64,000 bases of DNA, from NCBI RefSeq assembly GCF_030246845.1, contig NZ_CP126889.1, positions 2,418,001-2,482,000 of the forward strand. The letters are read 5' to 3'. The notes beneath the pieces are model-generated. The model was not told the origin of the DNA and ran no database searches. It saw nothing but the letters and a program-made list of their open reading frames with translations. The position numbers were made by a program, and so were the translations under genes. Every line of letters starts with the position of its first letter. The stretch's first letter is position 1. The DNA comes from Enhydrobacter sp. (GTDB lineage Bacteria > Pseudomonadota > Alphaproteobacteria > Reyranellales > Reyranellaceae). Positions 7,428-16,576 of the stretch are shown one piece after another.

Positions 7428-8588
7428 TCAGTTTGCCATGGCCTGGGTGAACGTGCTGGGCGCCGGGCTTATCACCACGTTGCGGCCGCCTTGGATCTCG
7501 ATCACCGCCAGCGCGCGCTGCGAGCGGCCGTCCGGCAGGAAGCGGATCGGCCCGTCGACGCCCGTCCAGCCGTTGGGATTGGTGATGGCGTCGGCGGAGA
7601 AGCTGCCGCCGCGCGCGAGCTGGGCGGCGAGCGCCACCGCATCGTAGGCCAGTGTCGCGAGCCGCTCCGGCGGGCGGCCGTAGGTGGCGAGATAGCGGCG
7701 CTCGAAGTCGGCACGCTTGGCCGGATCCGGCGCAGCATACCAGGCGCCGCGCAGGGCGCTGTCCGCGCCGATGCCGGGCGCGTCCCAGACCCCGGTGCCG
7801 ATGAGCTGGATCTTGCTGGTGTCGATCTCGGCGGCGCCGAGGGAGGCCAAGGCGGCGGAAAGCTGGGGCGGCGCGACCGGCATCAGGATGGCGACCTTGT
7901 CGCCGCCCGCAATCTCCGTCGCCAGCCGCTTGGCCGCGGCCGTGAGATCGAGCGCCTGCGGGTCGAATTGCTCCACGCCCACGACCGTCGCGCCGCGGGC
8001 CATTGCCTCGTCCTGCAGCGTGCTCGACATCTGGTTGCCATAGGCGGTGCGCGGTGCGAACACGGCGAAGCGCTTGATGCCCTGCGAGATCGCATAGTCG
8101 ACGACGCGTCGCACCTGCGGCGGGGCGGCAATTCCCATGATCCAGACGCCCGGTTGGGCGGCCTTCTCGTCGTTGGAGAAGGCGATCACATTGGCGCCGC
8201 CCTGCCTCACCAGCGGGCCCAGGGCGCTGGCCGACGTGCCGAAGAGCGGTCCCAGGACCAGCGCGCAGCCATCCGTGCGCGCGCGATTGTAGGCAGCGAC
8301 GGCCGCGTCGGGCGAGGCCCCGCTGTCGTAGGCGGCCAACGCCAGCTCCTTGCCGCCCGAATCGAACAGCGACATCTCGGCTGCCTGCTGCATGGACCGA
8401 CCGAGCGCGGCCGCGCGACCGGAGAGCGGCAGGAGGAGAGCGATGCGTGTCTTGCCTGACGGCGTGGTGGGCGAGCCGGCCTGCGGCCCGGTCGGTCGTG
8501 GCGGTGGCGCCGTGCTAGTCTGCGACGGGCCGGTGCATGCAGCCAGCAGGAGGGCGGCAGTGGCGAGCGCGAGGAGAGACGAACGCAT
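7428..8588 (-). CDS. LpoA-like penicillin-binding protein activator lipoprotein
   Basis: This 386-residue lipoprotein starts with MRSSLLALATAALLLAAC, with the lipobox cysteine at residue 18, followed by a Pro/Thr-rich linker. A type I periplasmic-binding (Peripla_BP_6) domain begins at GKTRIALLLPLSGRAAALG. LpoA activates penicillin-binding protein 1A from the outer membrane in gammaproteobacteria; alphaproteobacterial homologues carry only this C-terminal domain, as here. ATG at 8588 is chosen because it places the signal sequence at the N-terminus. Divergent rsmI and yraN next door mirror the E. coli rsmI-lpoA-yraN cluster and support the name. A branched-chain amino-acid binding-protein role is the alternative. 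Confidence 0.78.
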   Translation of the reverse strand: MRSSLLALATAALLLAACTGPSQTSTAPPPRPTGPQAGSPTTPSGKTRIALLLPLSGRAAALGRSMQQAAEMSLFDSGGKELALAAYDSGASPDAAVAAYNRARTDGCALVLGPLFGTSASALGPLVRQGGANVIAFSNDEKAAQPGVWIMGIAAPPQVRRVVDYAISQGIKRFAVFAPRTAYGNQMSSTLQDEAMARGATVVGVEQFDPQALDLTAAAKRLATEIAGGDKVAILMPVAPPQLSAALASLGAAEIDTSKIQLIGTGVWDAPGIGADSALRGAWYAAPDPAKRADFERRYLATYGRPPERLATLAYDAVALAAQLARGGSFSADAITNPNGWTGVDGPIRFLPDGRSQRALAVIEIQGGRNVVISPAPSTFTQAMAN

Positions 8589-8617
8589 CGGCGCAGAACT
8601 CCGGCGGATGGATGCAC

Positions 8618-9514
8618 ATGGAAAGAAGCGACCGGTCACAAGCTAGCGACGGGCGAGGCTCGCGTAAACCGCCGCTGGCGCCGGGACTCCACATTGTGTC
8701 CACGCCGATCGGCAACATGCGTGACATCACGCTCCGGGCGCTCGACGTTCTTCAGGCCGCCGACCTGATCGCCTGCGAGGACACGCGCGTCTTCGCCAAG
8801 CTCGCCAGTCACTATGGCATCTCCGCGCCCACCATCGCCTACAGCGACGCCACGCAGGAAGCCGCCGAGCCACGCATCCTGCGCGCCCTCGGTGACAGCA
8901 AGCGGGTGGCGCTCGTGTCGGATGCGGGCACGCCGCTGGTCTCCGATCCCGGCTATCGCCTCGTGCGCGAAGCCTTGTCCCGTGGTCATTTGGTGACGGC
9001 TGCACCAGGGCCTTCGGCCGTGCCCATGGCGCTGGCGCTGTCGGGGCTGCCGATGGATCGCTTCTTCTTCGGCGGCTTTTTGCCGTCCAGGCCCGCCGAG
9101 CGTCGCCGGGCGATCGCGGAGGCGGCCGCCATTCCGGCCACGCTGATCTTCTTCGAGGCGCCGCATCGGCTCGCGGCCTCGCTCGCCGACCTTTCGGACC
9201 TGCTGGGCGATCGTGCGGCCGCTGTCGCACGCGAGCTCACCAAACTCTTCGAGGAAGTGCGCCGGGCGTCGCTCGGTGAACTTGCTGCACATTACGCGCG
9301 CGAGGCCGAAGTGAAAGGCGAGATCGCGATCGTGATCGGCCCGCCCAGCGGCGCGCCGGCGCCCGCTGCCGACGTGCTTGATGCCGCGCTGCGGCTCGCG
9401 ATGGCCGGCGCCTCGGTCAAGGATGCCGCGGCGGAGGTCGCGGCGAGGTTTGGCCTCAAGCGTCGCGAGGTCTATGCTCGGGCGCTCGCGCTCAAGCGGG
9501 AAGGGGCGTCATGA
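8618..9514 (+). CDS. rsmI: 16S rRNA (cytidine(1402)-2'-O)-methyltransferase
   Basis: RsmI transfers a methyl group from SAM to the 2'-O of C1402 in the decoding centre of 16S rRNA. The 298-residue protein has the tetrapyrrole-methylase fold with the family hallmark IVSTPIGNMRDITLRA, then ACEDTR, SDAGTPLVSDPG and AAPGPSAVPMALALSG, and ends in the family's small helical domain. ATG at 8618 was taken because GGATGG lies upstream at a workable distance; ATG at 8612 is possible and adds two residues. It overlaps yraN by 4 bases. Confidence 0.93.
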   Translation: MERSDRSQASDGRGSRKPPLAPGLHIVSTPIGNMRDITLRALDVLQAADLIACEDTRVFAKLASHYGISAPTIAYSDATQEAAEPRILRALGDSKRVALVSDAGTPLVSDPGYRLVREALSRGHLVTAAPGPSAVPMALALSGLPMDRFFFGGFLPSRPAERRRAIAEAAAIPATLIFFEAPHRLAASLADLSDLLGDRAAAVARELTKLFEEVRRASLGELAAHYAREAEVKGEIAIVIGPPSGAPAPAADVLDAALRLAMAGASVKDAAAEVAARFGLKRREVYARALALKREGAS

Positions 9515-9876
9515 CCACCGAGGCGCGTCAGAAGGCACATCGACTAGGCCACGCCGCCGAATGGCGCGCCGTCTGGCGCCTGCGGCTGGCCGGCTACTCG
9601 ATTCTCGCGCGCCGCTACAAGACGAAGTTGGGCGAGATTGACATCGTGGCGCGCCGCGGCGATGTGCTCGCCTTCGTCGAGGTCAAGGCGCGCTCGGAGA
9701 TCGAGACTGCCGCCTACGCGCTGCGCGGCAACCAGTTCGGCCGCGTCGCGCGTGCGGCAAGCCTGTTCGTCGCCCGCCATCCGCACTATGCCGGGCATTC
9801 CCTCCGGTTCGACGCCGTCCTGGTGGTGGGGCTGTGGCCGCGTCACCTCCCCGATGTATGGCGGGCGCCGGAGTGA
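9511..9876 (+). CDS. yraN: UPF0102 / YraN family endonuclease-like protein
   Basis: This 121-residue protein has the YraN pattern: an N-terminal basic helix (GHAAEWRAVWRLRLAGY), then KTKLGEIDIVARRGD and LAFVEVKAR. The latter carry the Glu/Asp and E-x-K residues of a PD-(D/E)XK nuclease-like core. The family's activity is not established. The ATG overlaps the rsmI stop (ATGA), indicating translational coupling. A normal-length family member. Confidence 0.92.
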   Translation: MTTEARQKAHRLGHAAEWRAVWRLRLAGYSILARRYKTKLGEIDIVARRGDVLAFVEVKARSEIETAAYALRGNQFGRVARAASLFVARHPHYAGHSLRFDAVLVVGLWPRHLPDVWRAPE

Positions 9877-9879
9877 GGC

Positions 9880-10725
9880 GTGACGGCTGATCCGACCGGC
9901 GGCCGGCAGGATCTGGATCGGTTGCGTGCGCTCTGCGCGGGCGACGGATCGCGAATCGACCTGCTCGAGGCCGCTTTGGAGCTCGGCGCCCTGCGGCGCG
10001 ATGCGCCGGTCGATGCGGCGCCCTTCCGTCAGCATGTGGCGGCGATGGCGGTCGACCTGGCCGACCTCGTAGGCCGCCGCGGCGCGGTGCCGGAGCAACT
10101 GGGCGAGGTGATCGCGGTCGCCTATGGCTATCGTGGCGACAGCGAGACCTACGACGACCTGCAGAATGCCGACCTCGCGCGCGTGATCGAGCGCCGCAAG
10201 GGGCTTCCGGTGGCGCTCTCGATCCTTTACCTGCATGTTGCGCGCGCCCAGGGCTGGCAAGCCGAGGGACTGGCCTTCCCGGCGCATTTCCTGATCCGCG
10301 TCACGATCGAGGGCGGGCGGCATATTCTCGACCCCTTCCATGACGGCGCCCTGCGCGATGCGACCGAGCTCAGGGTGCTTCTGCGGCAGGTGCTGGGACC
10401 TCAGGCGGAGCTGCAGCCCGCGCATTTCGACCCGGTGGCCGATCGCGACGTGTTGCTGCGGCTCGAGAACAATGTCCGTTTGCGGCTGGCGGGACAGGGC
10501 GACTGGCTGGGCGCGGCGCGGTCGCTCGACCGCATGCTGGCGATCGCGCCGGACCGCGCCGAGCTCCTGTTCGAGGCCGGCGAGATCAATGCCCGGCTCG
10601 ACAAGCGCCGCGCCGCGATCGCCGCCTTCAGCCGGTTCCTCGATCTCGAGGGCGGGCAGAGCGATCCGGCGCTCCGTCGCCGCGCCTCGGAACTGTTGCA
10701 GGAACTGCGCCGCGGGCTTAACTGA
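9880..10725 (+). CDS. SirB1 / transglutaminase-like (Transglut_core2) and TPR-like protein
   Basis: This 281-residue cytoplasmic protein has an N-terminal helical part, then the core [22 protein letters not shown] and FPAHFLIRV, as in the SirB1/YchA family. A C-terminal tetratricopeptide-like pair of helices ([20 protein letters not shown]) follows. The family has a transglutaminase-like fold, usually without a clear catalytic Cys, and none is seen at the expected site. GTG at 9880 is the start, just after yraN. Many relatives sit near gshB or translation genes; their function is unknown. Confidence 0.8.
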   Translation: MTADPTGGRQDLDRLRALCAGDGSRIDLLEAALELGALRRDAPVDAAPFRQHVAAMAVDLADLVGRRGAVPEQLGEVIAVAYGYRGDSETYDDLQNADLARVIERRKGLPVALSILYLHVARAQGWQAEGLAFPAHFLIRVTIEGGRHILDPFHDGALRDATELRVLLRQVLGPQAELQPAHFDPVADRDVLLRLENNVRLRLAGQGDWLGAARSLDRMLAIAPDRAELLFEAGEINARLDKRRAAIAAFSRFLDLEGGQSDPALRRRASELLQELRRGLN

Positions 10726-10750
10726 CTGCCCGCAAGATGAGGCCCGGCCG

Positions 10751-11713
10751 ATGAAACTCAACGTCGCCATCCAGATGGACCATGTCTCGACCATCGACAT
10801 CGATGGCGATTCGACGTTCGTGCTGGGCCTCGAGGCGCAGCGCCGCGGCTACGAGGTCTGGCACTACACGCCGCCCGAGCTGGTCTTTCGCGATCGCAAG
10901 GTGATGGCGCGCGTCCAGCCGATGCAGCTCAGGCGCGAAAAGGGCAACCATTTCACGCTGGGCGCGCCGGAGATGCGCGATCTCTCCACCTTCGACGTGC
11001 TGCTGCTGCGGCAGGACCCGCCGTTCGACATGTCGTACATCACCACGACGCATCTGCTGGAGCACATTCATCCCGGGACGCTCGTCGTCAACGATCCGGC
11101 GAGCGTGCGCAACGCGCCGGAGAAGCTGTTCGTCACCCACTTCGACAACGTGATGCCGCCCACGCTCATCACCGCCGATGTGCGCGCGCTGCGCGCGTTC
11201 CGCGACGAGCACAAGGACATCATCCTGAAGCCGCTGTTCGGCAACGGCGGCTCCGGCGTCTTCCGGCTGAAGCCGGACGACGAGAATTTCGCTTCGCTGC
11301 TCGAGATGTTCTCCCAGCGCAGCCGCGAACCGGTGATCGCGCAGCGCTACCTGCCCGAGGTGCGCCAGGGCGACAAGCGCATCATCCTGATCGACGGCCG
11401 CGCGGCCGGCGTCGTCAATCGCGTGCCGGCGGAGGGCGAGGCGCGCTCCAATATGCATATCGGCGGCAAGGCGGTGAAGGCGGAACTCACCAAGCGCGAT
11501 CGGGAGATCTGCGAGACGATCGGTCCGGAGCTCGCCCGGCTCGGCCTGATCTTCGTCGGCATCGACGTGATCGGCGACTATCTCACCGAGATCAACGTCA
11601 CGTCGCCGACCGGGCTGCAGCAGATCAACCGCTTCGACGGCGTCTGCCTCGAGGCCGACATATGGGATCGCATCGAGCTGCGCTACCAGGCGACGCGCGG
11701 GAGCAAGGCATGA
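10751..11713 (+). CDS. gshB: Glutathione synthetase
   Basis: GshB joins gamma-glutamylcysteine and glycine with ATP in the cytosol, the last step of glutathione synthesis. The 320-residue protein begins [20 protein letters not shown]. It shows the substrate-binding domain ([33 protein letters not shown]) and the ATP-grasp part ([18 protein letters not shown], then [17 protein letters not shown] with metal-binding Glu/Asn). ATG at 10751 gives family length. The next gene starts inside its stop codon (ATGA). Confidence 0.96.
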   Translation: MKLNVAIQMDHVSTIDIDGDSTFVLGLEAQRRGYEVWHYTPPELVFRDRKVMARVQPMQLRREKGNHFTLGAPEMRDLSTFDVLLLRQDPPFDMSYITTTHLLEHIHPGTLVVNDPASVRNAPEKLFVTHFDNVMPPTLITADVRALRAFRDEHKDIILKPLFGNGGSGVFRLKPDDENFASLLEMFSQRSREPVIAQRYLPEVRQGDKRIILIDGRAAGVVNRVPAEGEARSNMHIGGKAVKAELTKRDREICETIGPELARLGLIFVGIDVIGDYLTEINVTSPTGLQQINRFDGVCLEADIWDRIELRYQATRGSKA

Positions 11714-12264
11714 GCAGGCGCACCTTCCTCGTCATGGGTCTGTCGGCGATGGCTTGGCCTGCCGCGGCGCAGACCTTCGAGTCGATGATGGAGAAGCCCA
11801 TCGTCAAGGCGGTTCGCGAGGGCGACGTCGACAAGGTCCGGCACGCCCTGCTCAAGGGCGAGAGCCCCAACCAGATCGACTCCTCGGGCCGGTCGCTCCT
11901 GCTGGTGGCGACGCAGGCGGGACAGGCGGACATCGTCGATGCGCTACTGAAGGGCGGCGCGGTGGTCGATGTCACCGACCGCGACGGCTACACGTCGCTC
12001 ATTCGTGCCGCCGAGCAAGGGGACGACAATATCGTCGCCATGCTGCTCAGGCGCCATGCCCGGCCCGACGCCCAGACCCGTCAGGGGCTGACGGCGCTGA
12101 TTGCGGCGACGCGCGCCGGATCGGTCGAATCGTGCCGCCTGTTGCTGGAAAGCAAGGCCAATCCAAATCTTGCGGATTTCACCGGCCGCACGGCCTTGAG
12201 CTATGCCCGCCAGGGCAATCGCGGCGCGATCGAGGCGATGCTGCGCAAGGCAGGCGCGCGCTGA
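11710..12264 (+). CDS. Exported ankyrin-repeat protein
   Basis: This 184-residue protein has an N-terminal [20 protein letters not shown] segment, a Tat-like or Sec signal with a predicted cleavage after AAAQ or close by. About four ankyrin repeats follow, recognisable by phrases such as [40 protein letters not shown] and [20 protein letters not shown]. It should be a periplasmic protein-protein interaction module. The start codon overlaps the gshB stop, and its own stop overlaps the arfB start (TGATG), so the three genes are coupled. No partner can be named. Confidence 0.85.
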   Translation: MSRRTFLVMGLSAMAWPAAAQTFESMMEKPIVKAVREGDVDKVRHALLKGESPNQIDSSGRSLLLVATQAGQADIVDALLKGGAVVDVTDRDGYTSLIRAAEQGDDNIVAMLLRRHARPDAQTRQGLTALIAATRAGSVESCRLLLESKANPNLADFTGRTALSYARQGNRGAIEAMLRKAGAR

Positions 12265-12710
12265 TGGCGGCCGCCGCCAAAGCGGCGCCGATCCGGATCA
12301 GCGGCACGCTTTGGCTCGACCCCGCCGAGATCGAGGAGAGCTTCGTGCGCGCCGCCGGCCCGGGCGGCCAGCACGTCAACAAGACGGCGACGGCGGTGCA
12401 GTTGCGCTTCGACGTGCGCGGCTCGCCGTCGCTTCCCGGCGACGTCCGACGCCGGCTGGAGCGGCTGGCAGGAAGCCGCCTTACGCGCGACGGCGTCCTG
12501 GTGCTCGTCGCACAGGGCGAGCGCAGCCAGAGGCGCAACCGTGAGGAGGCACTCGCCCGGCTGGTCGCGCTGATCCGGACAGCCGCGCGTCCGCTCGTGC
12601 CGCGCAAGCCGACCAGGCCCACCAGGGCGAGCAAGCTGCGGCGACTCGACACCAAGAAGCGGCACGGCGCGCAGAAGGCGTTGCGGCGCGGCCCGCCCGA
12701 GTCCTGCTGA
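12264..12710 (+). CDS. arfB: Alternative ribosome-rescue factor / peptidyl-tRNA hydrolase ArfB
   Basis: ArfB hydrolyses peptidyl-tRNA on stalled ribosomes lacking a stop codon. The 148-residue protein shows the RF-1-like GGQ loop in RAAGPGGQHVNKTATAVQLR (GGQ near residues 33-35). It also has the expected basic C-terminal tail (KPTRPTRASKLRRLDTKKRH), which in this family enters the empty mRNA channel. It is short because it lacks the codon-recognition domains of true release factors. It starts within the ankyrin gene stop. Confidence 0.93.
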   Translation: MAAAAKAAPIRISGTLWLDPAEIEESFVRAAGPGGQHVNKTATAVQLRFDVRGSPSLPGDVRRRLERLAGSRLTRDGVLVLVAQGERSQRRNREEALARLVALIRTAARPLVPRKPTRPTRASKLRRLDTKKRHGAQKALRRGPPESC

Positions 12711-12779
12711 CAGCCCGCCGCCCTTTCCGGGAAAGCCGCCGCACTCCGGTGGCGCAATCCTTCTATCCCGATCGTGGAC

Positions 12780-14444
12780 TCAGCCGTCGGCTGCGGCCTG
12801 GATCGATGAAAGGCCATCCTTCACGATCTCGCGCAGCTTGAACTTCTGGATCTTTCCCGACGGGGTCGAGGGCATCTGGTCGAGCGCCATCAGGCGCTCG
12901 GGGATGTATTGCAGCGCGACCTTCTGCGCTTTCAGGAAATCGACCATTTCTGCGAAATCGATTGACTGGCCGGGCTTGGTCACGATCACCGCGCAGGCGC
13001 GCTCGCCGAGGCGCTCGTCGGGATAGGCGACGATCGCGGCCTGTGCGACGGCCGGGTGCTTGTAGAGCAACGCCTCGATCTCCACGACCGGGATATTCTC
13101 GCCGCCGCGGATGATCACGTCCTTCGACCGGCCGTCGATCCTGACGTAGCCGCGGTCGTCGATCGAGGCGAGGTCGCCGGTGTCGAACCAGTCGTCGGCA
13201 TCCGTGCCATTGAGGTGCGGGCGGTGGAGATAGCCGCCGAAGTTGGAGCAGGCGCGGATCAGGAGCCGGCCGCTGGTGCCGTTGGGCAGCGGCGTGCCGT
13301 CGGAATCGACGACGCGCAGCTCGACGCCGGGCAGCGGACAGCCGCAGGTGTTGAAGGCGCGCTCGTCGTCGTCCTCGGGCTTGATGAGGGTCGCCGCGCC
13401 GTTCTCGGTCATGCCCCAGGCCGATACGATCTTGGTGCCGAGCGTCTTGCGTGCCCGCTCGACGAGCGGCCCGGGAATCGGCGCGCCGGCGCAGAGGAAA
13501 GTCCTGAGCGTCGGTACGGCCAGACCCGTTTCCGCCACCACGTTGGCGAGGTCGGTCAGGAAGGGCGTGGAGGCCATGGTGAAGGTGGCGCCCTCGTGGC
13601 GGATGGTTTCCACGGCCTTGCGGGGATCCCAGATGTCCTGCAGCACGGCCCGGGCGCCCAGCGTGATCGGCATGAAGAGGCCGTACAGGAAGCCCGTCTG
13701 GTGCGCCATCGGCGAGGCCATCAAAACGACGTCGCCGGCGCCGAGATGAAGACGTTCGGCATAGGGGATGATATTGGCCGTGAGCGAGTTCGAGGAATGC
13801 ATCACGCCTTTCGGCTCGCCCGTGGTGCCCGATGTGTAGATGATCTCGGTGATCTCGTCCGGCGCCGGCCGCCTCAACGCCGGGACGGCCCGTGCGTCGG
13901 TCGTTTCGTCCGGATTCCCTTGCAGCAGCGCGCCGAAATCGCTGTCGCCCTTGCCGCCGATGACCAGCACGTGCCGCAGATCCGGCAGGGCGGGCCGAAG
14001 AGCACCGATCATCGACTCGTAGTCATGGCCGCGGAATCGCTTGGGCACGATCACGACCTTGCTCCGTGCGTGCTTCAGCATGAAGCCGAGCTCGCGCTCG
14101 CGGAAGATCGGCATCAGCGGATTGAACACCGCACCGGTCCGCGCGCAGGCAAGATAGGCGACCGTGAACTCCCACCAGTTCGGCAACTGGGCGGAGACCA
14201 CGTCGTTGCGCTCGACTCCGAGCCTCGCAAGGCTGGCGGCGAGGCGATCCGAAAGGCGCGCGAGTTCGCGATACGTAAGCCGCCGCGTTTCGCCTCGATC
14301 GATCGAAATGGCGGTGACGGCCTCCTTGTCCGGCCGTTGTTTCAGACAGTCGTCGAGGTCGTCGTTGATCGTGCGGTCCCGCCAGAATCCCTTTTCGACC
14401 ATCGCCGCGCGACGCGGCGGAAAGAGGACGGCATCGAACTCCAT
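12780..14444 (-). CDS. AMP-forming acyl-CoA synthetase (cyclohexanecarboxylate-CoA ligase-like)
   Basis: This 554-residue ANL-superfamily enzyme should activate a carboxylic acid to its CoA thioester via an acyl-adenylate. Visible motifs are IIYTSGTTGEPKGVMHS (P-loop), AWGMTENGA, WFDTGDLASIDDRGY, GRSKDVIIRGGENI (hinge) and the catalytic lysine in PSTPSGKIQKFKLR. The N-terminal FWRDRTINDDLDDCLKQRPD region resembles AliA-type cyclohexanecarboxylate or medium-chain ligases, but the true acid is uncertain. It is a single gene with its own promoter region, divergent from the peroxiredoxin gene. No other catabolic genes adjoin it. Confidence 0.88.
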   Translation of the reverse strand: MEFDAVLFPPRRAAMVEKGFWRDRTINDDLDDCLKQRPDKEAVTAISIDRGETRRLTYRELARLSDRLAASLARLGVERNDVVSAQLPNWWEFTVAYLACARTGAVFNPLMPIFRERELGFMLKHARSKVVIVPKRFRGHDYESMIGALRPALPDLRHVLVIGGKGDSDFGALLQGNPDETTDARAVPALRRPAPDEITEIIYTSGTTGEPKGVMHSSNSLTANIIPYAERLHLGAGDVVLMASPMAHQTGFLYGLFMPITLGARAVLQDIWDPRKAVETIRHEGATFTMASTPFLTDLANVVAETGLAVPTLRTFLCAGAPIPGPLVERARKTLGTKIVSAWGMTENGAATLIKPEDDDERAFNTCGCPLPGVELRVVDSDGTPLPNGTSGRLLIRACSNFGGYLHRPHLNGTDADDWFDTGDLASIDDRGYVRIDGRSKDVIIRGGENIPVVEIEALLYKHPAVAQAAIVAYPDERLGERACAVIVTKPGQSIDFAEMVDFLKAQKVALQYIPERLMALDQMPSTPSGKIQKFKLREIVKDGLSSIQAAADG

Positions 14445-14581
14445 GGCTTCCTCCCTTGCCTTGCCTTTTCAGGCTGTTCTTCGCGGATGGTCGGCCGAAC
14501 CGATCCGATAGACAAGGACCGGAGGCTTTCATAGATTTCGAGAAGGCGATTCCGAGAAAGCGAACCAAGGGAGTGCTGCCT

Positions 14582-15064
14582 ATGGCGAAAGTCGGCGACA
14601 AGGTGCCCAGCGCGACATTGCGCACCATGGGGCCCGAGGGACCCAAGCCCGTCTCCACCGAGGAACTGTTCGCGGCCGGCAAGAAGGTCGTGGCCTTCGC
14701 GCTCCCGGGGGCCTTCACCCCGACTTGAAGCGCCAAGCATGTGCCAGGTTTTCTGGCCAACGTCGACGCGATCAAGGCGAAGGGCGTGGATACGGTGGCC
14801 TGTATCGCAGTCAACGACCCGTTCGTGATGGGTGCCTGGGGCAAGGACCAGAAGGTCGGCGACAAGATCCTGATGCTGTCGGACGGCAATGCCGAGTTCA
14901 CCCACGCCATGGGGCTCACCCTCGATGCCTCCCGCAACGGTCTCGGCACGCGCAGCCAGCGCTACGCCATGATCGTCGAGGGCGGGATCATCAAGGACCT
15001 GTTCGTGGAGAAGCCGGGCGCTTTCGAGGTCTCGACGGCCGAGAACGTGCTCAAGCACCTCTGA
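14582..15064 (+). CDS. Selenocysteine-containing peroxiredoxin, Prx5 family (UGA read as Sec at residue 49)
   Basis: Read through the in-frame TGA at 14726-14728, this is a complete 160-residue Prx5/AhpE-like peroxidase. The first part runs from MAKVGDKVPSATL to LPGAFTPT, and the second resumes in the same frame with SAKHVPGFLANVDAIKAKG and ends NVLKHL. The family motif is PGAFTPTCSAKHVPGF, so TGA occupies exactly the peroxidatic Cys codon. A hairpin with a GU-starting loop follows (see the SECIS entry). The only other Cys is residue 74 (TVACIAVND). Ribosome-binding site GGGAG precedes ATG at 14582. The expected role is reduction of hydrogen peroxide and organic peroxides by thiols. A conventional reading gives two fragments, 14582-14728 and GTG 14741-15064. 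A point nonsense mutation of TGC/TGT is the alternative, but the SECIS-like hairpin and the intact downstream frame argue against it. Confidence 0.85.
14729..14761 (+). promoter_or_regulatory. Predicted bacterial SECIS element
   Basis: Directly after the UGA, GCCAG (14743-14747) pairs perfectly with CTGGC (14753-14757) around the loop GTTTT. The apical loop starts 19 bases after the UGA and its first two bases are GU, matching what is known of bacterial SECIS elements bound by SelB (G in the first two loop positions, short distance from UGA). A lower extension by GU (14741-14742) with AC (14760-14761) is possible with a two-base bulge. Confidence 0.75.
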
Positions 15065-15070
15065 GGCGGG

Positions 15071-16576
15071 TCAGGCCTTCGGGGCCGGAGCGCTCTTCCT
15101 GAGAAGGCGCGGCAGTGCCGCCATCAGGACGAGCGCTCCGGCGCCGACGGCGTTCACGATCGCCGATCCGACATAGAGCCACAGCGCGATATAGGCCGAC
15201 GATATCAACAGCGTGATCGCGGTCACGCGGGCGCCGAAGGCGGTAAACTCGTTGAAGGAGATGCGCTTGCCGTCCTTCTCGGCGAGGCCGGTGACGGTGA
15301 CGTTCGCCGAGGCGCCGATCAGGGTGCCGTTGCCGCCCAGGCACGCCCCCAGCGCCAAGGCCCACCACAGCACCTGGCCCTGCGGCCCGGCGTCGAGCTT
15401 CTGCAGGAGGCTCGCGATCAGCGGGATGGTGACGGCGGTGTAAGGGATGTTGTCGATCACCGCCGACAGGAAGCCCGACACCCAGAGCACGACCAGGGCG
15501 GCAACCAGCAGCGTAGCCTGCGGCGAGAGCCCCAGACCGTTGCCGATCGCCTCGATCGCCCATCCCAGCCCAAGGGCCAGCGAGTCGATCAGCCCGGTCG
15601 CGACGGCCGCACCCACCAGCACGAACAGGAAGAGAAAGAAAGCGAGCGTCGGCCACTCGATGTCCTTCTCCAGGATCGCCAGCACACCATGCTGACGCTC
15701 GTCCGGCGTCGGCCGGTGCTCGCGCAGGTAGTAGTAGTCCTGGGCGAACAGGATGACGGCGATGCCGATCACCGCCGGCACCGATACCGGCATCCCGGTC
15801 AGCGAATGGGTCATGAAGCCGGCGAAGATCGCCGCGGTCACCCAGCAAGTGGTGCGCAGCAGGGGCACATTGGTGAGCCGGGCGCCGGTCGGCGTCGCGG
15901 CAGCGTCGTGGTCGCGGTCGGCTCTCGGGCCGATGTCGGGACCGTAGTAGCGCCGGCTGAACCAGACCAGCACCACCATCATCGCCGTGCAGGGCACGGT
16001 GAGGTTGTCGATGAAATCCATGAAGGAAAGCCCGCTGCGCGGGTCGGCGCCGATCAGCACGTTGGGCGGATCGCCGATCAGCGTCGCCGTGCCGCCGATA
16101 TTGGCCGCCATCACCATGGGCAGGAAAAAGGCCGAGCCGTCGATGCGAAGCCGGCGCGCCATCTCGGCCGCCATGGGATAGGCGAAGATCACCGTCGTGA
16201 CGTTGTCGAGGATGGCCGACAGGACGCCGGTGAACCAGATGATGAGCCGCGCCGCCCGGCTGGGATTGCCGCGCGATCGTTCGAGCAGCCGGTCGACCGC
16301 CCAGGGAAAGACATTGGTGGTCTTGAGCACGCCCACCAGTGCCATCATCGAGAACAGCAGCAGGATGACGTTGAGGTCGATGGCCGCCATCGCCGTCTCG
16401 AAGGAGACCAGCCTGAACGGCGTGAAGTAGGAGATCAGCCAGACGAGCGCCACGGCGCCGATCGGCACCAGCACGCGGTGCACGCGGTCAGCCGCGAGGC
16501 CAGCGAACACCGCCACCAGGATGACGGCGACCAGGCCCTGGCTCACCGCGTCGCGGGTCGATTCGAAGCCGTGCAT
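15071..16576 (-). CDS. ArsB/NhaD (ion transporter superfamily) permease
   Basis: This 501-residue inner-membrane protein has about 11-12 hydrophobic segments. It shows the two inverted half-motifs of the IT superfamily: SAILDNVTTVIFAYP with NIGGTATLIGDPPN, and SAVIDNIPYTAVTIP with GGNGTLIGASANV. This pairing is characteristic of NhaD/ArsB/P-protein type transporters, so the cargo may be Na+/H+, an oxyanion or a dicarboxylate. ATG at 16576 overlaps the stop of the SDR gene (TGATG), indicating a coupled pair. The gene tail-to-tail with the peroxiredoxin leaves only six bases between them. Confidence 0.85.
   Translation of the reverse strand: MHGFESTRDAVSQGLVAVILVAVFAGLAADRVHRVLVPIGAVALVWLISYFTPFRLVSFETAMAAIDLNVILLLFSMMALVGVLKTTNVFPWAVDRLLERSRGNPSRAARLIIWFTGVLSAILDNVTTVIFAYPMAAEMARRLRIDGSAFFLPMVMAANIGGTATLIGDPPNVLIGADPRSGLSFMDFIDNLTVPCTAMMVVLVWFSRRYYGPDIGPRADRDHDAAATPTGARLTNVPLLRTTCWVTAAIFAGFMTHSLTGMPVSVPAVIGIAVILFAQDYYYLREHRPTPDERQHGVLAILEKDIEWPTLAFFLFLFVLVGAAVATGLIDSLALGLGWAIEAIGNGLGLSPQATLLVAALVVLWVSGFLSAVIDNIPYTAVTIPLIASLLQKLDAGPQGQVLWWALALGACLGGNGTLIGASANVTVTGLAEKDGKRISFNEFTAFGARVTAITLLISSAYIALWLYVGSAIVNAVGAGALVLMAALPRLLRKSAPAPKA

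Noticed and set aside
14741..15064. A separate gene starting at GTG 14741
   Set aside because: It begins in mid-motif of a peroxiredoxin, directly after the TGA and in the same frame as the preceding part; it is better read as the C-terminal part of one selenoprotein.
14582..15064. Peroxiredoxin pseudogene caused by a nonsense mutation
   Set aside because: The stop falls precisely on the catalytic Cys codon, the rest of the frame is intact, and a SECIS-like hairpin follows; decay would not be expected to give this combination. Not fully excluded without the sel genes.
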